A stretch of 64,000 bases of DNA. It comes from SOKP01 sp048887165 (lineage in GTDB: Archaea; Asgardarchaeota; Lokiarchaeia; Sigyniarchaeales; SOKP01). Below are positions 18,561 through 27,042 of this stretch, in pieces (position 1 is the first letter of the stretch; each line of letters starts with the position of its first letter). The position numbers and the translations under genes were made by a program. Location: assembly GCA_048887165.1 (NCBI GenBank), contig JBHLJZ010000002.1, positions 1-64,000 of the forward strand, written 5' to 3'. The notes beneath the pieces were generated by a model that saw nothing but the letters and a program-made list of their open reading frames with translations, was not told the DNA's origin and did not search any database.

Positions 18561-20903
18561 TTAAACCTCTAAAGCTAACATTCTTGATAACAATAATAAT
18601 GCTCCTTTTTTATCTAAAGGTTCGTTATTATTTCCACACTTAGGTGACATTAAACAAGCTGGACAGCCATTATCGGCAACGCAGCTGCAAGAATTAACTA
18701 AATCATAAGCAAGCTTCATTAATTCAAATAAATTACTAAATAATAACTCAGATATACCAATTCCGCCCGAATAGGCGTCATAAATGTAGATTAAGGGCTT
18801 CTGTTTAACAGGATCAAAATCTATAGAAACACCGCCTAAATCCCATCTTGAGATTTGGGCTAAAGCCGGTGCCATAGCAATCATAGCATGCTCTATTGCG
18901 TGAACTGTACCCCCTAAATCGAATCCTTTTAATTCTAATTCTTTTTGATATTCGAATGGAATTTCAAACCACACAGACTGGGTTTCAAATTCAACGATTG
19001 GAATATCATCTAGGGGATGCCGTGATAGTGTTTCCTGAGTTAAAGTATTAATTACTTTATAAGCATAATACTCATGTTCTACTCTGACATTTCCAAAGTA
19101 GTATTCAATTTTTTCCTTAAAATCCTTAAAATTGGCTTTATCATTAAAAATAGTTTCTAATGGAGTAATTTCTGTGTGCTTTAAGGACTGTGTATAAAAT
19201 TCAACATCTGCTCTCGTTAAATACACAAGCCTCTCTTTAACATTAAGCTCTTGAACAATATATGTTTCTGCTTCATAGAGATAAACAGCTCCAGGATGTA
19301 AATCTCTAAAGACATAACTTTCATCTTCAACAGCTAAAAGTTCATTGCCATTTGATGTTTTTAATATCACTTTATAACTTTTTGAAGATAGATCATTTAA
19401 CCCATATTTTTCATTTGGAAAAAATTCGCCTCTCCAATAAAATTTGTCAGTTCGTTTCATAATTAATGATTCTGTTATTAGTTCATCAATACACTCTTTG
19501 AATAAATTTACATCTTGAACTCCAAATTTAGTGTAATCTTCCATTAGCAAGGGAATCTCTTTTGCACCACAGCATAGGTGATTTTTTAGAATATACTTAT
19601 TATTTAAAGTTATTAGTATATCTTCTTGAATAGGTCCAAATAATTTATCTGGATTATGAATATAAAATAAGTCTAAAGGATTTTCCATTGGAATAAAAGT
19701 TGATATTGAAAGATCACTCCCCCTTCCGGATCGTCCTATCTGTTGACGAAAACTTGAAATGGTTCCAGGAAATCCAGAACTTATTGTTGCATCCAAAGAA
19801 CCGATATCAATGCCTAACTCTAAAGCATTAGTTGAACTAATTCCAATAATATCCCTGTTTTTAAATCCTTGTTCTATTTCTCTCCTTTTCTTTTTACTTA
19901 TTCCAGCACGATAACTAAAAATTTTGTTCTTCATATATGGTAATTCTTTTCTAGTCCAAATAGCCATTAACTCCGCCATCTTTCTTGAAAGTGTAAAAGT
20001 TAGTGTCTGAATTCCTCCCTTATATCTTAAATGACTAATAAATATATTTTTAGTTTCTTGATGAGCTGATCGATACTTTTTCGATATTTCATCATATGGT
20101 AGATCCCACAAAATCACTTTTTTAGCCCCTGCTGGAGAGTCATCTTTATCAACGACATAAAATTCCTCTCCAATCAGTTTCTCGCAAAATTCCTTTGGAT
20201 TATGAATAGTTGCACTTGATAAAATCCAAATAGGCTTAACTCCATAAGAATCCAAGATTCTTTTCAATCTTCTGATTAAAAGAGCAAAATTAGAACCGAA
20301 GATACCTCTATAAATATGAATTTCATCCAGGATTATGTACTTAAGATTATTACATATTCTTCTCCATTTTTGTTTAAACCATGGCAAATAATAGTGTAGA
20401 CCATAAGGATTTGTAACAATTATGTTTGAATTTGCTAAAATTTTTCTTTTTTCAACAGAATCAACATCTCCATCATATACACCTATTCTATTCTGCTTAA
20501 TATTGGTTTCTTCCAAGATTTTAGATACAATTGTGTATTGATCTCGAGCTAATGCTTTCGTTGGAAAAAGATATAAAGCAGTTGTTTTTTCATTGTTTAA
20601 GATTGCTTCAAGCACAGGTAAGTTATAACATAGAGATTTACCTGAAGCAGTAGAAGTTACTATAACTGTATTGTTTTCATTACGAATTTGATTAATTGCC
20701 TCAGCTTGATGCCTCCACAATTTAATATTGTTATTACTTAGCCAACGTTGCAGTCTCTTTCTCAAGGGTTTCTCTAAATCATCAAATCTGGCTTTTAATT
20801 CTGGAATATTTTCAATATGAGCGATTTGACCATTATAATAGTCTTGAGATTTGATGTAATTTAAAAACTCTTCAAAATCAACCATAAATAGATTCAATAT
20901 CAA
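18561..20903 (-). CDS. DEAD/DEAH-box DNA helicase of the Hrq1/COG1205 type
   Basis: The 780-residue SF2 helicase has motif I TASGKS (85-90), motif Ia FPTKALARDQ, motif II DEIH (about 191), motif III SSATIHNP and motif VI QQIGRSGRGSD. It ends in the MZB (DUF1998-type) zinc domain with CSC, CPAC and PKCG cysteines (about 739-762). Hrq1-like enzymes are 3'-5' DNA helicases tied to crosslink repair and genome maintenance in fungi and bacteria. The ATG at 20903 gives MILNLFMVDF; an internal ATG seven codons in (20885) is an equally good start. The wHTH-ferredoxin gene follows 42 bp downstream. Confidence 0.9.
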   Translation of the reverse strand: MILNLFMVDFEEFLNYIKSQDYYNGQIAHIENIPELKARFDDLEKPLRKRLQRWLSNNNIKLWRHQAEAINQIRNENNTVIVTSTASGKSLCYNLPVLEAILNNEKTTALYLFPTKALARDQYTIVSKILEETNIKQNRIGVYDGDVDSVEKRKILANSNIIVTNPYGLHYYLPWFKQKWRRICNNLKYIILDEIHIYRGIFGSNFALLIRRLKRILDSYGVKPIWILSSATIHNPKEFCEKLIGEEFYVVDKDDSPAGAKKVILWDLPYDEISKKYRSAHQETKNIFISHLRYKGGIQTLTFTLSRKMAELMAIWTRKELPYMKNKIFSYRAGISKKKRREIEQGFKNRDIIGISSTNALELGIDIGSLDATISSGFPGTISSFRQQIGRSGRGSDLSISTFIPMENPLDLFYIHNPDKLFGPIQEDILITLNNKYILKNHLCCGAKEIPLLMEDYTKFGVQDVNLFKECIDELITESLIMKRTDKFYWRGEFFPNEKYGLNDLSSKSYKVILKTSNGNELLAVEDESYVFRDLHPGAVYLYEAETYIVQELNVKERLVYLTRADVEFYTQSLKHTEITPLETIFNDKANFKDFKEKIEYYFGNVRVEHEYYAYKVINTLTQETLSRHPLDDIPIVEFETQSVWFEIPFEYQKELELKGFDLGGTVHAIEHAMIAMAPALAQISRWDLGGVSIDFDPVKQKPLIYIYDAYSGGIGISELLFSNLFELMKLAYDLVNSCSCVADNGCPACLMSPKCGNNNEPLDKKGALLLLSRMLALEV

Positions 20904-21066
20904 TAATGAAATATATCTATTAAAAATTTCAAAAGATAATTGATTTTATAATTTCTCAAATTTTAAAAAAATTTAAAGAAGAGAAATTTTATTTAAACTC
21001 TAATAGAAAAACCTTTTAATTAAAATATATCAAAATTGATATAATTCACACAAATCTCTTATAAAA

Positions 21067-22062
21067 ATGTCCTTAACTGAATGGGGTAAAGTAGATTTTC
21101 AAACATTCATCAATGAATTCAATAAAAAACTTGTCATTGAAAATGCGCCAATTATCCTATATTCAAAAAAGGATAAGGAACCCGAGGCTTTTTATTCCTT
21201 AATTGCTTTTTTCTTTCTTACAGGGGGGTTATTCATTTATATCGCATTATCAACATTTTTAATATCACTATATTTTAGCTTAATAGTTTTTTTAACAGTA
21301 ATTTTAATAGGAGCTGTACTTGATGCATTCCTAATAATAAATTACATTCGTTCTAATACGCCTATTAGACCTTTAGAATGTTGGGTAGAAATTTTCCAAG
21401 CAAAAGAAACTTATTACTGCCTCTCCTATTATCCAATCTTTACAGGGAAGAGTCTTCCAAATAAAGCCAAAAACATAATCTATAAGCTCTATCAAGATGA
21501 AGTTTTAAAAAGTAAAATTGATGTAACTCAAATTGAAGTTTACTTTAGACTAATGAATGATAATAATAAATTTCTTCAAAATTTAGGATACTTTTTTCAA
21601 AGTGGAGAAGGAGTTCCATTTAAATCTGAAAAAATAAACAGAAATTCGTGGAGATTCTTTCATTCTGAGAAAACAAGAAATGATAATTATCTTGCTACTG
21701 CTAATTGGGATCATCAATATGAATGGCAAGACGATTTAGAGCTTGATTATGATAAATTACATACATATGCTCCTTGGGTTATTAAAAAATGGGATGAAGT
21801 TAACTTAAAACCAATTACAGATGAGTTTAAGACACAAATCAACTGGGATTTAAGGAGAATTGAGTCTTTACCTAAATTAAAACCTTGGATAGGAACTTTA
21901 GAAACTCAAACATATGAAAGTTTCAAAGCATACAAGGATTTACAGATAGTGGATAATGTAATTGAAAAAATTATTGGGTCTGAGATAAAAATACATAAAC
22001 TGAAAGACATTAAAGATAAACTATTAGAGATTAAAGCATATTTTAGAGATTTAATTAACTAG
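21067..22062 (+). CDS. Membrane-anchored protein, unknown function
   Basis: The 331-residue protein has two adjacent hydrophobic helices at about residues 40-65 and 68-92. The soluble region of 240 residues after them is rich in Trp, Tyr and Lys. There is no signal peptide, and the first 35 residues are polar. No domain is recognised. It lies 56 bp upstream of the proline-rich membrane protein on the same strand, so the two probably form an operon and may act at the membrane together (inference). Confidence 0.55.
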   Translation: MSLTEWGKVDFQTFINEFNKKLVIENAPIILYSKKDKEPEAFYSLIAFFFLTGGLFIYIALSTFLISLYFSLIVFLTVILIGAVLDAFLIINYIRSNTPIRPLECWVEIFQAKETYYCLSYYPIFTGKSLPNKAKNIIYKLYQDEVLKSKIDVTQIEVYFRLMNDNNKFLQNLGYFFQSGEGVPFKSEKINRNSWRFFHSEKTRNDNYLATANWDHQYEWQDDLELDYDKLHTYAPWVIKKWDEVNLKPITDEFKTQINWDLRRIESLPKLKPWIGTLETQTYESFKAYKDLQIVDNVIEKIIGSEIKIHKLKDIKDKLLEIKAYFRDLIN

Positions 22063-22118
22063 TAAAGTTTTAAACATTTTCAAAATGAATTAAAATAAAT
22101 ATTTATGGAGTATAAAAA

Positions 22119-23519
22119 ATGGAATCATTACAAACAATAAATAATCTTCAAATTCCTACAAATAATTTGTTCTATGATAAAAAATCTGAAGTTTTATCAA
22201 TTTATATTTTCGATTTCGTATTTATTGGAACTTACAAAGGATCTATTAAAATTAGGAAAATTTTGGATGATCTTTATCGCTCTTTAGGAGAAGTGCAACT
22301 AAGAAGAGAAAATGTCAAGATTGTCGATTTTATTACTTCATCACCTATATCTGAAAACACAAAACTAAAACAATTGAAATTAATTTCTGCTAAAGAAAAA
22401 GAAAAAAGAAAATTAGAAAAAGTGTTAAAGAAACCTGTGGTAAGAGAAATTACGCCTTTAGAAGAAGAAAAAGTTGCAACTAAACAAGTAAAGGCATCAC
22501 CAAAAAAAAAGAAAGCTGCAGATAATAGACGTAAAGCTAAAGAAGAAGCCTATGATAAGGAGGAGGTCCTATACGAAGAAGAAGCCGAAGAATTACTATC
22601 AATGGATGATGAGTCTTTTGGAGAAGCTGAGAAATTTCGATCATATGAACCTGAGCCCCCTCCACCAGCAGGAGGTGTTGCCCCACCACCTAAAGCAGCT
22701 CCACCGGTCCCATCAGCACCCACTCGTGATGCATTAACAGGTCCGGAAGCTCCTCCTAAGAAAGATTTTGCTGAACTTGAGCGAATTGAAGAAGTTGAAC
22801 CTAGTAAACCAAAACCAACGGTATATGAAATTAACATGGGGCTTCAATATTACTCAGTAATGATGGAACAAAATAGCTATTTATTCTATGTATACTTTTC
22901 TCATAAAGAACTAAAAATTGTGGATGAAGAAGGAAAAACCATCTTTGAAACTAGTTTTAGAATAGAAACGATAAAAAAAGAACCACCCATCTTAGATTTA
23001 AAAGTTGAAGGAGAGGGTTTCGAAGTTCATCCATTATATGGAAAAGTGGAAGTAAAAAAGGATGCTATAAATCCGCCTGTTATGATTTTTTCTATCCTTC
23101 CAACAAAGAAGAAAAAACGTACGAAGAAAGAGAAAAAAGAAGGAGAAAGAAGATATTTACATGTCTATATAGATTTCGAAGGTAAAACAATAAATCATTC
23201 AATATTATCGATAATTGTACAACCGAAACATTTTCATCTTGACATTGGTCCAATACATTTGGATATAAGTAAAAGAGCAGCCATGATAATATCTTTCATT
23301 TCAGTTCTTGTAGCAGTTGGATCTCTAATATTTACCTTCTTAACAATAGATCCAGGTTCCACATTTGTAGATTTTATAAGTAACTTTGCACCAGGATTAG
23401 GCTCGATTCTGTTCATTGTAATCTTTTTGGTGACTCTTTTTAAGGAAGGAATTTATCCTCTGAAAGAGAAAATAAGTTACTTCCTGAATTTCGATAAGAC
23501 AGGAATGCTGATTAAATAA
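22119..23519 (+). CDS. Proline-rich protein with C-terminal membrane anchor, unknown function
   Basis: The 466-residue protein is built from several regions. The N-terminal globular part spans about 1-95, and a Lys/Glu-rich segment follows (100-170). A proline-rich linker occupies about 178-215 (EPPPPAGG, APPPKAAPP). A beta-rich domain spans about 225-375 and two transmembrane helices lie near 390-412 and 425-447. The linker resembles one in the DUF4139 protein at 57632-59668 (RPPPAPAGG). Polyproline stretches are ligands of profilin and SH3-type domains in eukaryotes, and Asgards encode profilins, but binding here is speculation. I do not recognise a family. Confidence 0.6.
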   Translation: MESLQTINNLQIPTNNLFYDKKSEVLSIYIFDFVFIGTYKGSIKIRKILDDLYRSLGEVQLRRENVKIVDFITSSPISENTKLKQLKLISAKEKEKRKLEKVLKKPVVREITPLEEEKVATKQVKASPKKKKAADNRRKAKEEAYDKEEVLYEEEAEELLSMDDESFGEAEKFRSYEPEPPPPAGGVAPPPKAAPPVPSAPTRDALTGPEAPPKKDFAELERIEEVEPSKPKPTVYEINMGLQYYSVMMEQNSYLFYVYFSHKELKIVDEEGKTIFETSFRIETIKKEPPILDLKVEGEGFEVHPLYGKVEVKKDAINPPVMIFSILPTKKKKRTKKEKKEGERRYLHVYIDFEGKTINHSILSIIVQPKHFHLDIGPIHLDISKRAAMIISFISVLVAVGSLIFTFLTIDPGSTFVDFISNFAPGLGSILFIVIFLVTLFKEGIYPLKEKISYFLNFDKTGMLIK

Positions 23520-23539
23520 ATTTTATATTTTATTTTTTT

Positions 23540-24439
23540 TTATATTTTTTCCTTGATATATTCCCAAAAAATATTTTCAAAATGACTTAATCTTTTATCT
23601 TTTTGTTTAACAAAATAGAGAGCTCTTTTTACTATTTGGGGATATTCTTCGATCTCTAAAATTTTAATTAATCCTGCTTTTTCAGCTTTATTTGCCATCA
23701 TATCACTCATAATACTTATATAATTTGATTCACTGACGGTTGATATTATAGAATCATTATCATTTATTTCAAGTTTGATATTTAATTTTTTATAATCAAC
23801 AAATTGACTTTTGAATGTATTTCTCATACCTGAGCCTTTTTCTCTCCAAACAAATGGATACTTAAGAAGTTCCTGGAATTTTACTTTTGATTTTCCTTGC
23901 TTCAGCAAATTATGATTAGGAGAACAAATAAATTTAAAGTTATCCTCTCCAATCTTAATATAATCATAATCTGCTTTATTATAACTCATAAAACTGCCAA
24001 TTCCTGCAAAATCAGCAACATACTTATTTAAATTTTCAATTGATTTCTTAGAATTATTAATTAATATTTTAAAATTTACATTAGGATGCTCATTTCTGAA
24101 TTCAGCTATATATTTTGGCAGAATGTGGGAACCTGGTATGGTCGATGCAGATATTACAATTTCCTCAAATATTTGTTTGCTATATTTTTTTAAATCTTCT
24201 TCACAATCATTATATAATTTTACAATCTTCTTGGCATAATTAAGCAGTATTTTCCCTGCTTCAGTTAACTCAAATTTTTTTGTTGTTCGATCAATAAGTG
24301 TTATTTCTCCAAAATACTTTTCTAATTGAGAGATTTGATGCGATAATGTAGATTGAGTAATAGGAAGATCTTTTGCTAATTCTGAGAAGCTCTTATATTC
24401 AACTAATTTAATAAAATTTCTGAGGTATTCGATGTTCAT
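23540..24439 (-). CDS. LysR family transcriptional regulator
   Basis: The 299-residue protein opens with a LysR helix-turn-helix (residues 1-60: LVEYKSFSELAKDLPITQSTLSHQISQLEKYFG), followed by the substrate-binding domain (about 90-295). It is divergent from the dsrE-tusA genes with a 175-bp AT-rich space. LysR proteins commonly regulate the adjacent divergent operon, so it may respond to a sulfur or selenium compound (inference). The start at 24439 matches the domain start exactly (MNIEYLRNF). Confidence 0.92.
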   Translation of the reverse strand: MNIEYLRNFIKLVEYKSFSELAKDLPITQSTLSHQISQLEKYFGEITLIDRTTKKFELTEAGKILLNYAKKIVKLYNDCEEDLKKYSKQIFEEIVISASTIPGSHILPKYIAEFRNEHPNVNFKILINNSKKSIENLNKYVADFAGIGSFMSYNKADYDYIKIGEDNFKFICSPNHNLLKQGKSKVKFQELLKYPFVWREKGSGMRNTFKSQFVDYKKLNIKLEINDNDSIISTVSESNYISIMSDMMANKAEKAGLIKILEIEEYPQIVKRALYFVKQKDKRLSHFENIFWEYIKEKI

Positions 24440-24614
24440 ATATATTACCCATTTTCTCGTTTAACTTTAAAAGGCGTCTAATTATTAATAAATAATTTAA
24501 TGCTTTCTTATTTATTTTTATTTATCGACAAAATAAATAATTAATTACAAAAAAATTAATAAATATCAAAAATTTTTCTAATGTAAGAATAACTGTCTTT
24601 TGTAGTGATTTTAT

Positions 24615-24974
24615 ATGGCAGAAAAGGAAAAGACATTCACAATTGTTATAGGAAATGGTGCTTATACTTCAGAAAGACCTTTCACTATGTTAAGGTTTGC
24701 TTACACGGCTTTATTGGAAGGTCATCAGATTAATATATTCCTTGTAGAAGATGGTATATTTGTAGGAAAGAAAAATCAGGATCCTACTACATATGATAAT
24801 ATAGGTAAATGGATGACAGATGTAATCCAAGAAGGTGCGAAAGTTAAGGCATGTGGAGTATGTATGAGAGCACGAGGTTTAAATGAAGAAGAACTAATTG
24901 ATGGAATTTCTAAGACTAGTATGCATGGATTCGTGGAAATGTGTGTAGAATCAGATAACATTCTATTTAGTTAA
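24615..24974 (+). CDS. DsrE/TusD-like sulfur-transfer protein
   Basis: The 119-residue protein has the DsrE/F fold pattern: GNGAYTSERPFTMLRFAYTALLEGHQINIFL at the N-terminus and a conserved Cys pair ACGVCMRARG (about residues 78-83). The family carries persulfide sulfur or, in some clades, binds peroxiredoxin-like partners. It is followed 16 bp later by a TusA-like gene, the standard partner for sulfur relay. The ATG at 24615 has a TATA-like upstream region and no strong ribosome site. Confidence 0.85.
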   Translation: MAEKEKTFTIVIGNGAYTSERPFTMLRFAYTALLEGHQINIFLVEDGIFVGKKNQDPTTYDNIGKWMTDVIQEGAKVKACGVCMRARGLNEEELIDGISKTSMHGFVEMCVESDNILFS

Positions 24975-24990
24975 AATCTTGAGGAGATGA

Positions 24991-25224
24991 ATGAGAATGG
25001 GTAAATCATATGAATTAAATTGCGAAGGATTGGTCTGCCCTTTACCAGTTGCGAAAACCAAACGTAAACTGTTAGAACTTGAAAGTGGAGATGTTTTAAA
25101 TGTATCTGGTGATTTCGCTGAAGCTGGTGAAAATATTAAACGATATATTGAAAAAACTGAAAATGAAATCTTAGCATTTGAAAAAGAAGGAGAAAATTTT
25201 TGTATTAAAATCCAAAAAGCTTAG
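24991..25224 (+). CDS. tusA: TusA/SirA-like sulfur carrier protein
   Basis: The 77-residue protein contains the family motif LNCEGLVCPLPVAKTKRKL with the CPxP cysteine at C16, which accepts persulfide sulfur. The remaining beta-alpha-beta-beta order (GDVLNVSGDFAEA, then KIQKA) is that of TusA/YedF. A GAGGAG ribosome site precedes the start. An alternative ATG two codons on (24997) is possible. With DsrE it forms a two-gene sulfur-relay unit for tRNA thiolation, sulfur oxidation or cofactor sulfuration; which of these is not readable. Confidence 0.88.
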   Translation: MRMGKSYELNCEGLVCPLPVAKTKRKLLELESGDVLNVSGDFAEAGENIKRYIEKTENEILAFEKEGENFCIKIQKA

Positions 25225-25386
25225 ATTTTTTAGTTTAATTCTAATTCAACTTTATTTTCATCTTTTATTAAACCCCTTAGGCATAAATTGGGCAATTTAG
25301 AAAGTAATTAATTATTCAATTTCTTATTCTTACATACAAACTTTTTAAATAATTGAAATCTAATTACAAGTATTTGTGTTTAAATA

Positions 25387-25788
25387 ATGGCAGAATTATC
25401 AAAAGAAATGAAAATTGTTATTTTGATTAATACTATTGTCGCTTTAATATACGGTATATTTCAGTTGTTTTTAACAGAATGGTATGCAGCAGTAACTGAC
25501 TTTCCAATTTTTGACATCCATTTTACGAGAGTTTCTGGAGGAACTCTATTTGTTCTTTCACTCTTCGGTTTCTATGTTTTCTTAAGGAAGCAATGGGAGG
25601 ATTTTAAACTCTTCCTTGAATTTGTTATTGCTTATCAAATAATGTTATTAATTTTAGATATTGTTTATATTGCAACAATTACATACTCAGCAACAAATTT
25701 CGCTAGCATTTTACTTGCGACAATAATAACCGCGGTCTTAATTGTTGTTAATATTTACATTTATCTTAAAGAACAAAAACGGGAGTAA
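25387..25788 (+). CDS. Small four-helix membrane protein
   Basis: The 133-residue protein consists of four hydrophobic helices (about 10-28, 50-68, 75-97 and 102-127) with short loops. Charged ends (KEMK at the start, YLKEQKRE at the end) put the termini on the cytoplasmic side by the positive-inside rule. No motif is recognised. Single gene. Confidence 0.55.
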   Translation: MAELSKEMKIVILINTIVALIYGIFQLFLTEWYAAVTDFPIFDIHFTRVSGGTLFVLSLFGFYVFLRKQWEDFKLFLEFVIAYQIMLLILDIVYIATITYSATNFASILLATIITAVLIVVNIYIYLKEQKRE

Positions 25789-25873
25789 TTTTATAAATTA
25801 TTTAACTCATTTTTTTTATTAAAATTAATTCATTATTATAGTACAATAAACTTAAATCAATTAAGGTAATAAT

Positions 25874-26080
25874 ATGCCAGTTATTCATGTAAATATGTGG
25901 AAAGGGATCTCTGAAGAAAAAGTGAAGCAAATCATAGCAGGAATAACTAAAGTTTTTGTTGATATGGATATACCGCCTCAAGCAGTAGAGGTTATCGTTC
26001 ATGAAATACCAAAATCTCATTGGGGCATTGAAGGTAAACCCGCTACAGAATCACGACCAAATGCGCAACCACCTAAATGA
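25874..26080 (+). CDS. 4-oxalocrotonate tautomerase family enzyme
   Basis: The 68-residue protein begins MPVIHVNMWKG. Removal of Met exposes Pro1, the catalytic base of the tautomerase superfamily. The following KVKQIIAGITK helix and the IPKSHWGIEGKPA segment fit 4-OT/2-hydroxymuconate tautomerase proteins. The ribosome site TAAGGTAA lies nine bases before ATG. A role in keto-enol chemistry of an unknown carbonyl compound is likely. Not linked to other degradation genes here. Confidence 0.85.
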   Translation: MPVIHVNMWKGISEEKVKQIIAGITKVFVDMDIPPQAVEVIVHEIPKSHWGIEGKPATESRPNAQPPK

Positions 26081-26143
26081 TAAAGTAAAAAATCAGAATC
26101 CTGAAAGGAATACTAATAATAATTGGGTTTAACATAATCTTAA

Positions 26144-26251
26144 TTATTGAAAAAAGAAGCTACTAAACACTAGTATCACGTAACCTAAAGCAAATAAAGC
26201 TGAAAACCCTATGATTGTAAGTATCAATGTATAAACCCTAGTGAATTTCAT
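26144..26251 (-). CDS. 35-residue single-span membrane microprotein
   Basis: On the minus strand the start codon complements 26249-26251 and the stop 26144-26146. The product begins MKFTRVYTLIL and ends VFSSFFFQ, with one continuous hydrophobic helix (about residues 7-32) preceded by positive residues. An excellent GGGGTGA ribosome site lies seven bases upstream, which argues that this is a real gene. Direct repeats and a palindrome lie 40-90 bp upstream. Function unknown; such peptides often bind and tune larger membrane complexes or transporters. Confidence 0.55.
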   Translation of the reverse strand: MKFTRVYTLILTIIGFSALFALGYVILVFSSFFFQ

Positions 26252-26290
26252 TTTACTTTCACCCCTAATAAACCCCATTATCACTCTATC

Positions 26291-26340
26291 TAGCTAAATA
26301 GACTATATAAAACTTCTCTATATAGTATATAGCTAATTAG
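26291..26340. promoter_or_regulatory. Direct repeats around a palindrome, upstream of the 26144-26251 microprotein
   Basis: TAGCTAAATAG (26291-26301) recurs nearly exactly as TAGCTAATTAG (26330-26340). Between them is a 15-bp palindrome CTATATAGTATATAG (26318-26332). The region is about 40-90 bp upstream of the microprotein start and overlaps TATA-like sequence, so it could be an operator. Low-complexity AT sequence makes chance repeats possible. Confidence 0.35.
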
Positions 26341-26469
26341 CAATAATTACAAATTATAAATTAAAAATCTTAGCATCATTCAACTTTTTTTTTATTCTAT
26401 TTATAATTGAATTTAGTTAGATACTCAAGAAATAATTAAATATAATAATTTTAATGAGGTGAAATTTTC

Positions 26470-26577
26470 GTGATTGAAGTCAAATGTTCTAAATGTGGAG
26501 AAAGTTTTGAAGGAAAAACAGAAAAAAAAGGAAAGAAAAAATTAATGAAGCACGCAAAAAAGCATCATTCAAACTAA
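26470..26577 (+). CDS. 35-residue C2H2 zinc-finger-like microprotein
   Basis: GTG start at 26470 with a GAGGTGA ribosome site (26456-26462) seven bases upstream; stop TAA at 26575-26577. The product has CSKCGE near its start (C6, C9), then a lysine-rich helix with H28 and H32/H33 (MKHAKKHHSN). CxxC...HxxxH is a one-finger C2H2 arrangement. Very short zinc-finger proteins are common in archaea and may bind nucleic acid or protein. The strong initiation signal makes it probable despite the size. Confidence 0.6.
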   Translation: MIEVKCSKCGESFEGKTEKKGKKKLMKHAKKHHSN

Positions 26578-26718
26578 ATTCTAATTATTTTTTCATTTTT
26601 TTTATGTAGGAAAACGTTTGGAAAATGAGTTTATAGAAAATGAAATACCAGTAATAGTTAATGCAATTAATTGTTTAATTGATTTTTACATAATAATTTA
26701 GAATATTATACTTTCTTC

Positions 26719-26820
26719 CTATAATATTATAGTAATTACAATCAAAATAATTAAAATTATTACTGCAGCAATAATAGTACATATACAATTTAAATCTGTT
26801 CCATCAAAATCTGCCGTCAT
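26719..26820 (-). CDS. 33-residue single-span membrane microprotein
   Basis: On the minus strand, start at 26820 and TAG stop at 26719. The product begins MTADFDGTDLNC and continues into a long run of Ile, Val, Leu and Ala (about residues 13-33), a single hydrophobic helix at the C-terminus. A GGAG element lies about 25 bases upstream, further than usual, so support is weaker than for the neighbour at 26144-26251. The polar, acidic N-terminus suggests it points out of the cell or is a tail-anchored peptide. Confidence 0.4.
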   Translation of the reverse strand: MTADFDGTDLNCICTIIAAVIILIILIVITIIL

Positions 26821-27042
26821 TTTTGAAAAAAAAATTACCCAATTACTCCTTTGATTAATACTTTGGATTATTATTATATTTAAAACTTTATAATTGTAAA
26901 ATTCATACCTTTATTTCAGTGAAATAAGGTCATTAATCTTGTAATCCATCATTATTATTAGAGCTTTAATATTAAAGATTTTTCTAAAAGAATTAAGATA
27001 AATTTTAAAAAAAATAAAATGAATTTTATTTAGCAATACATC

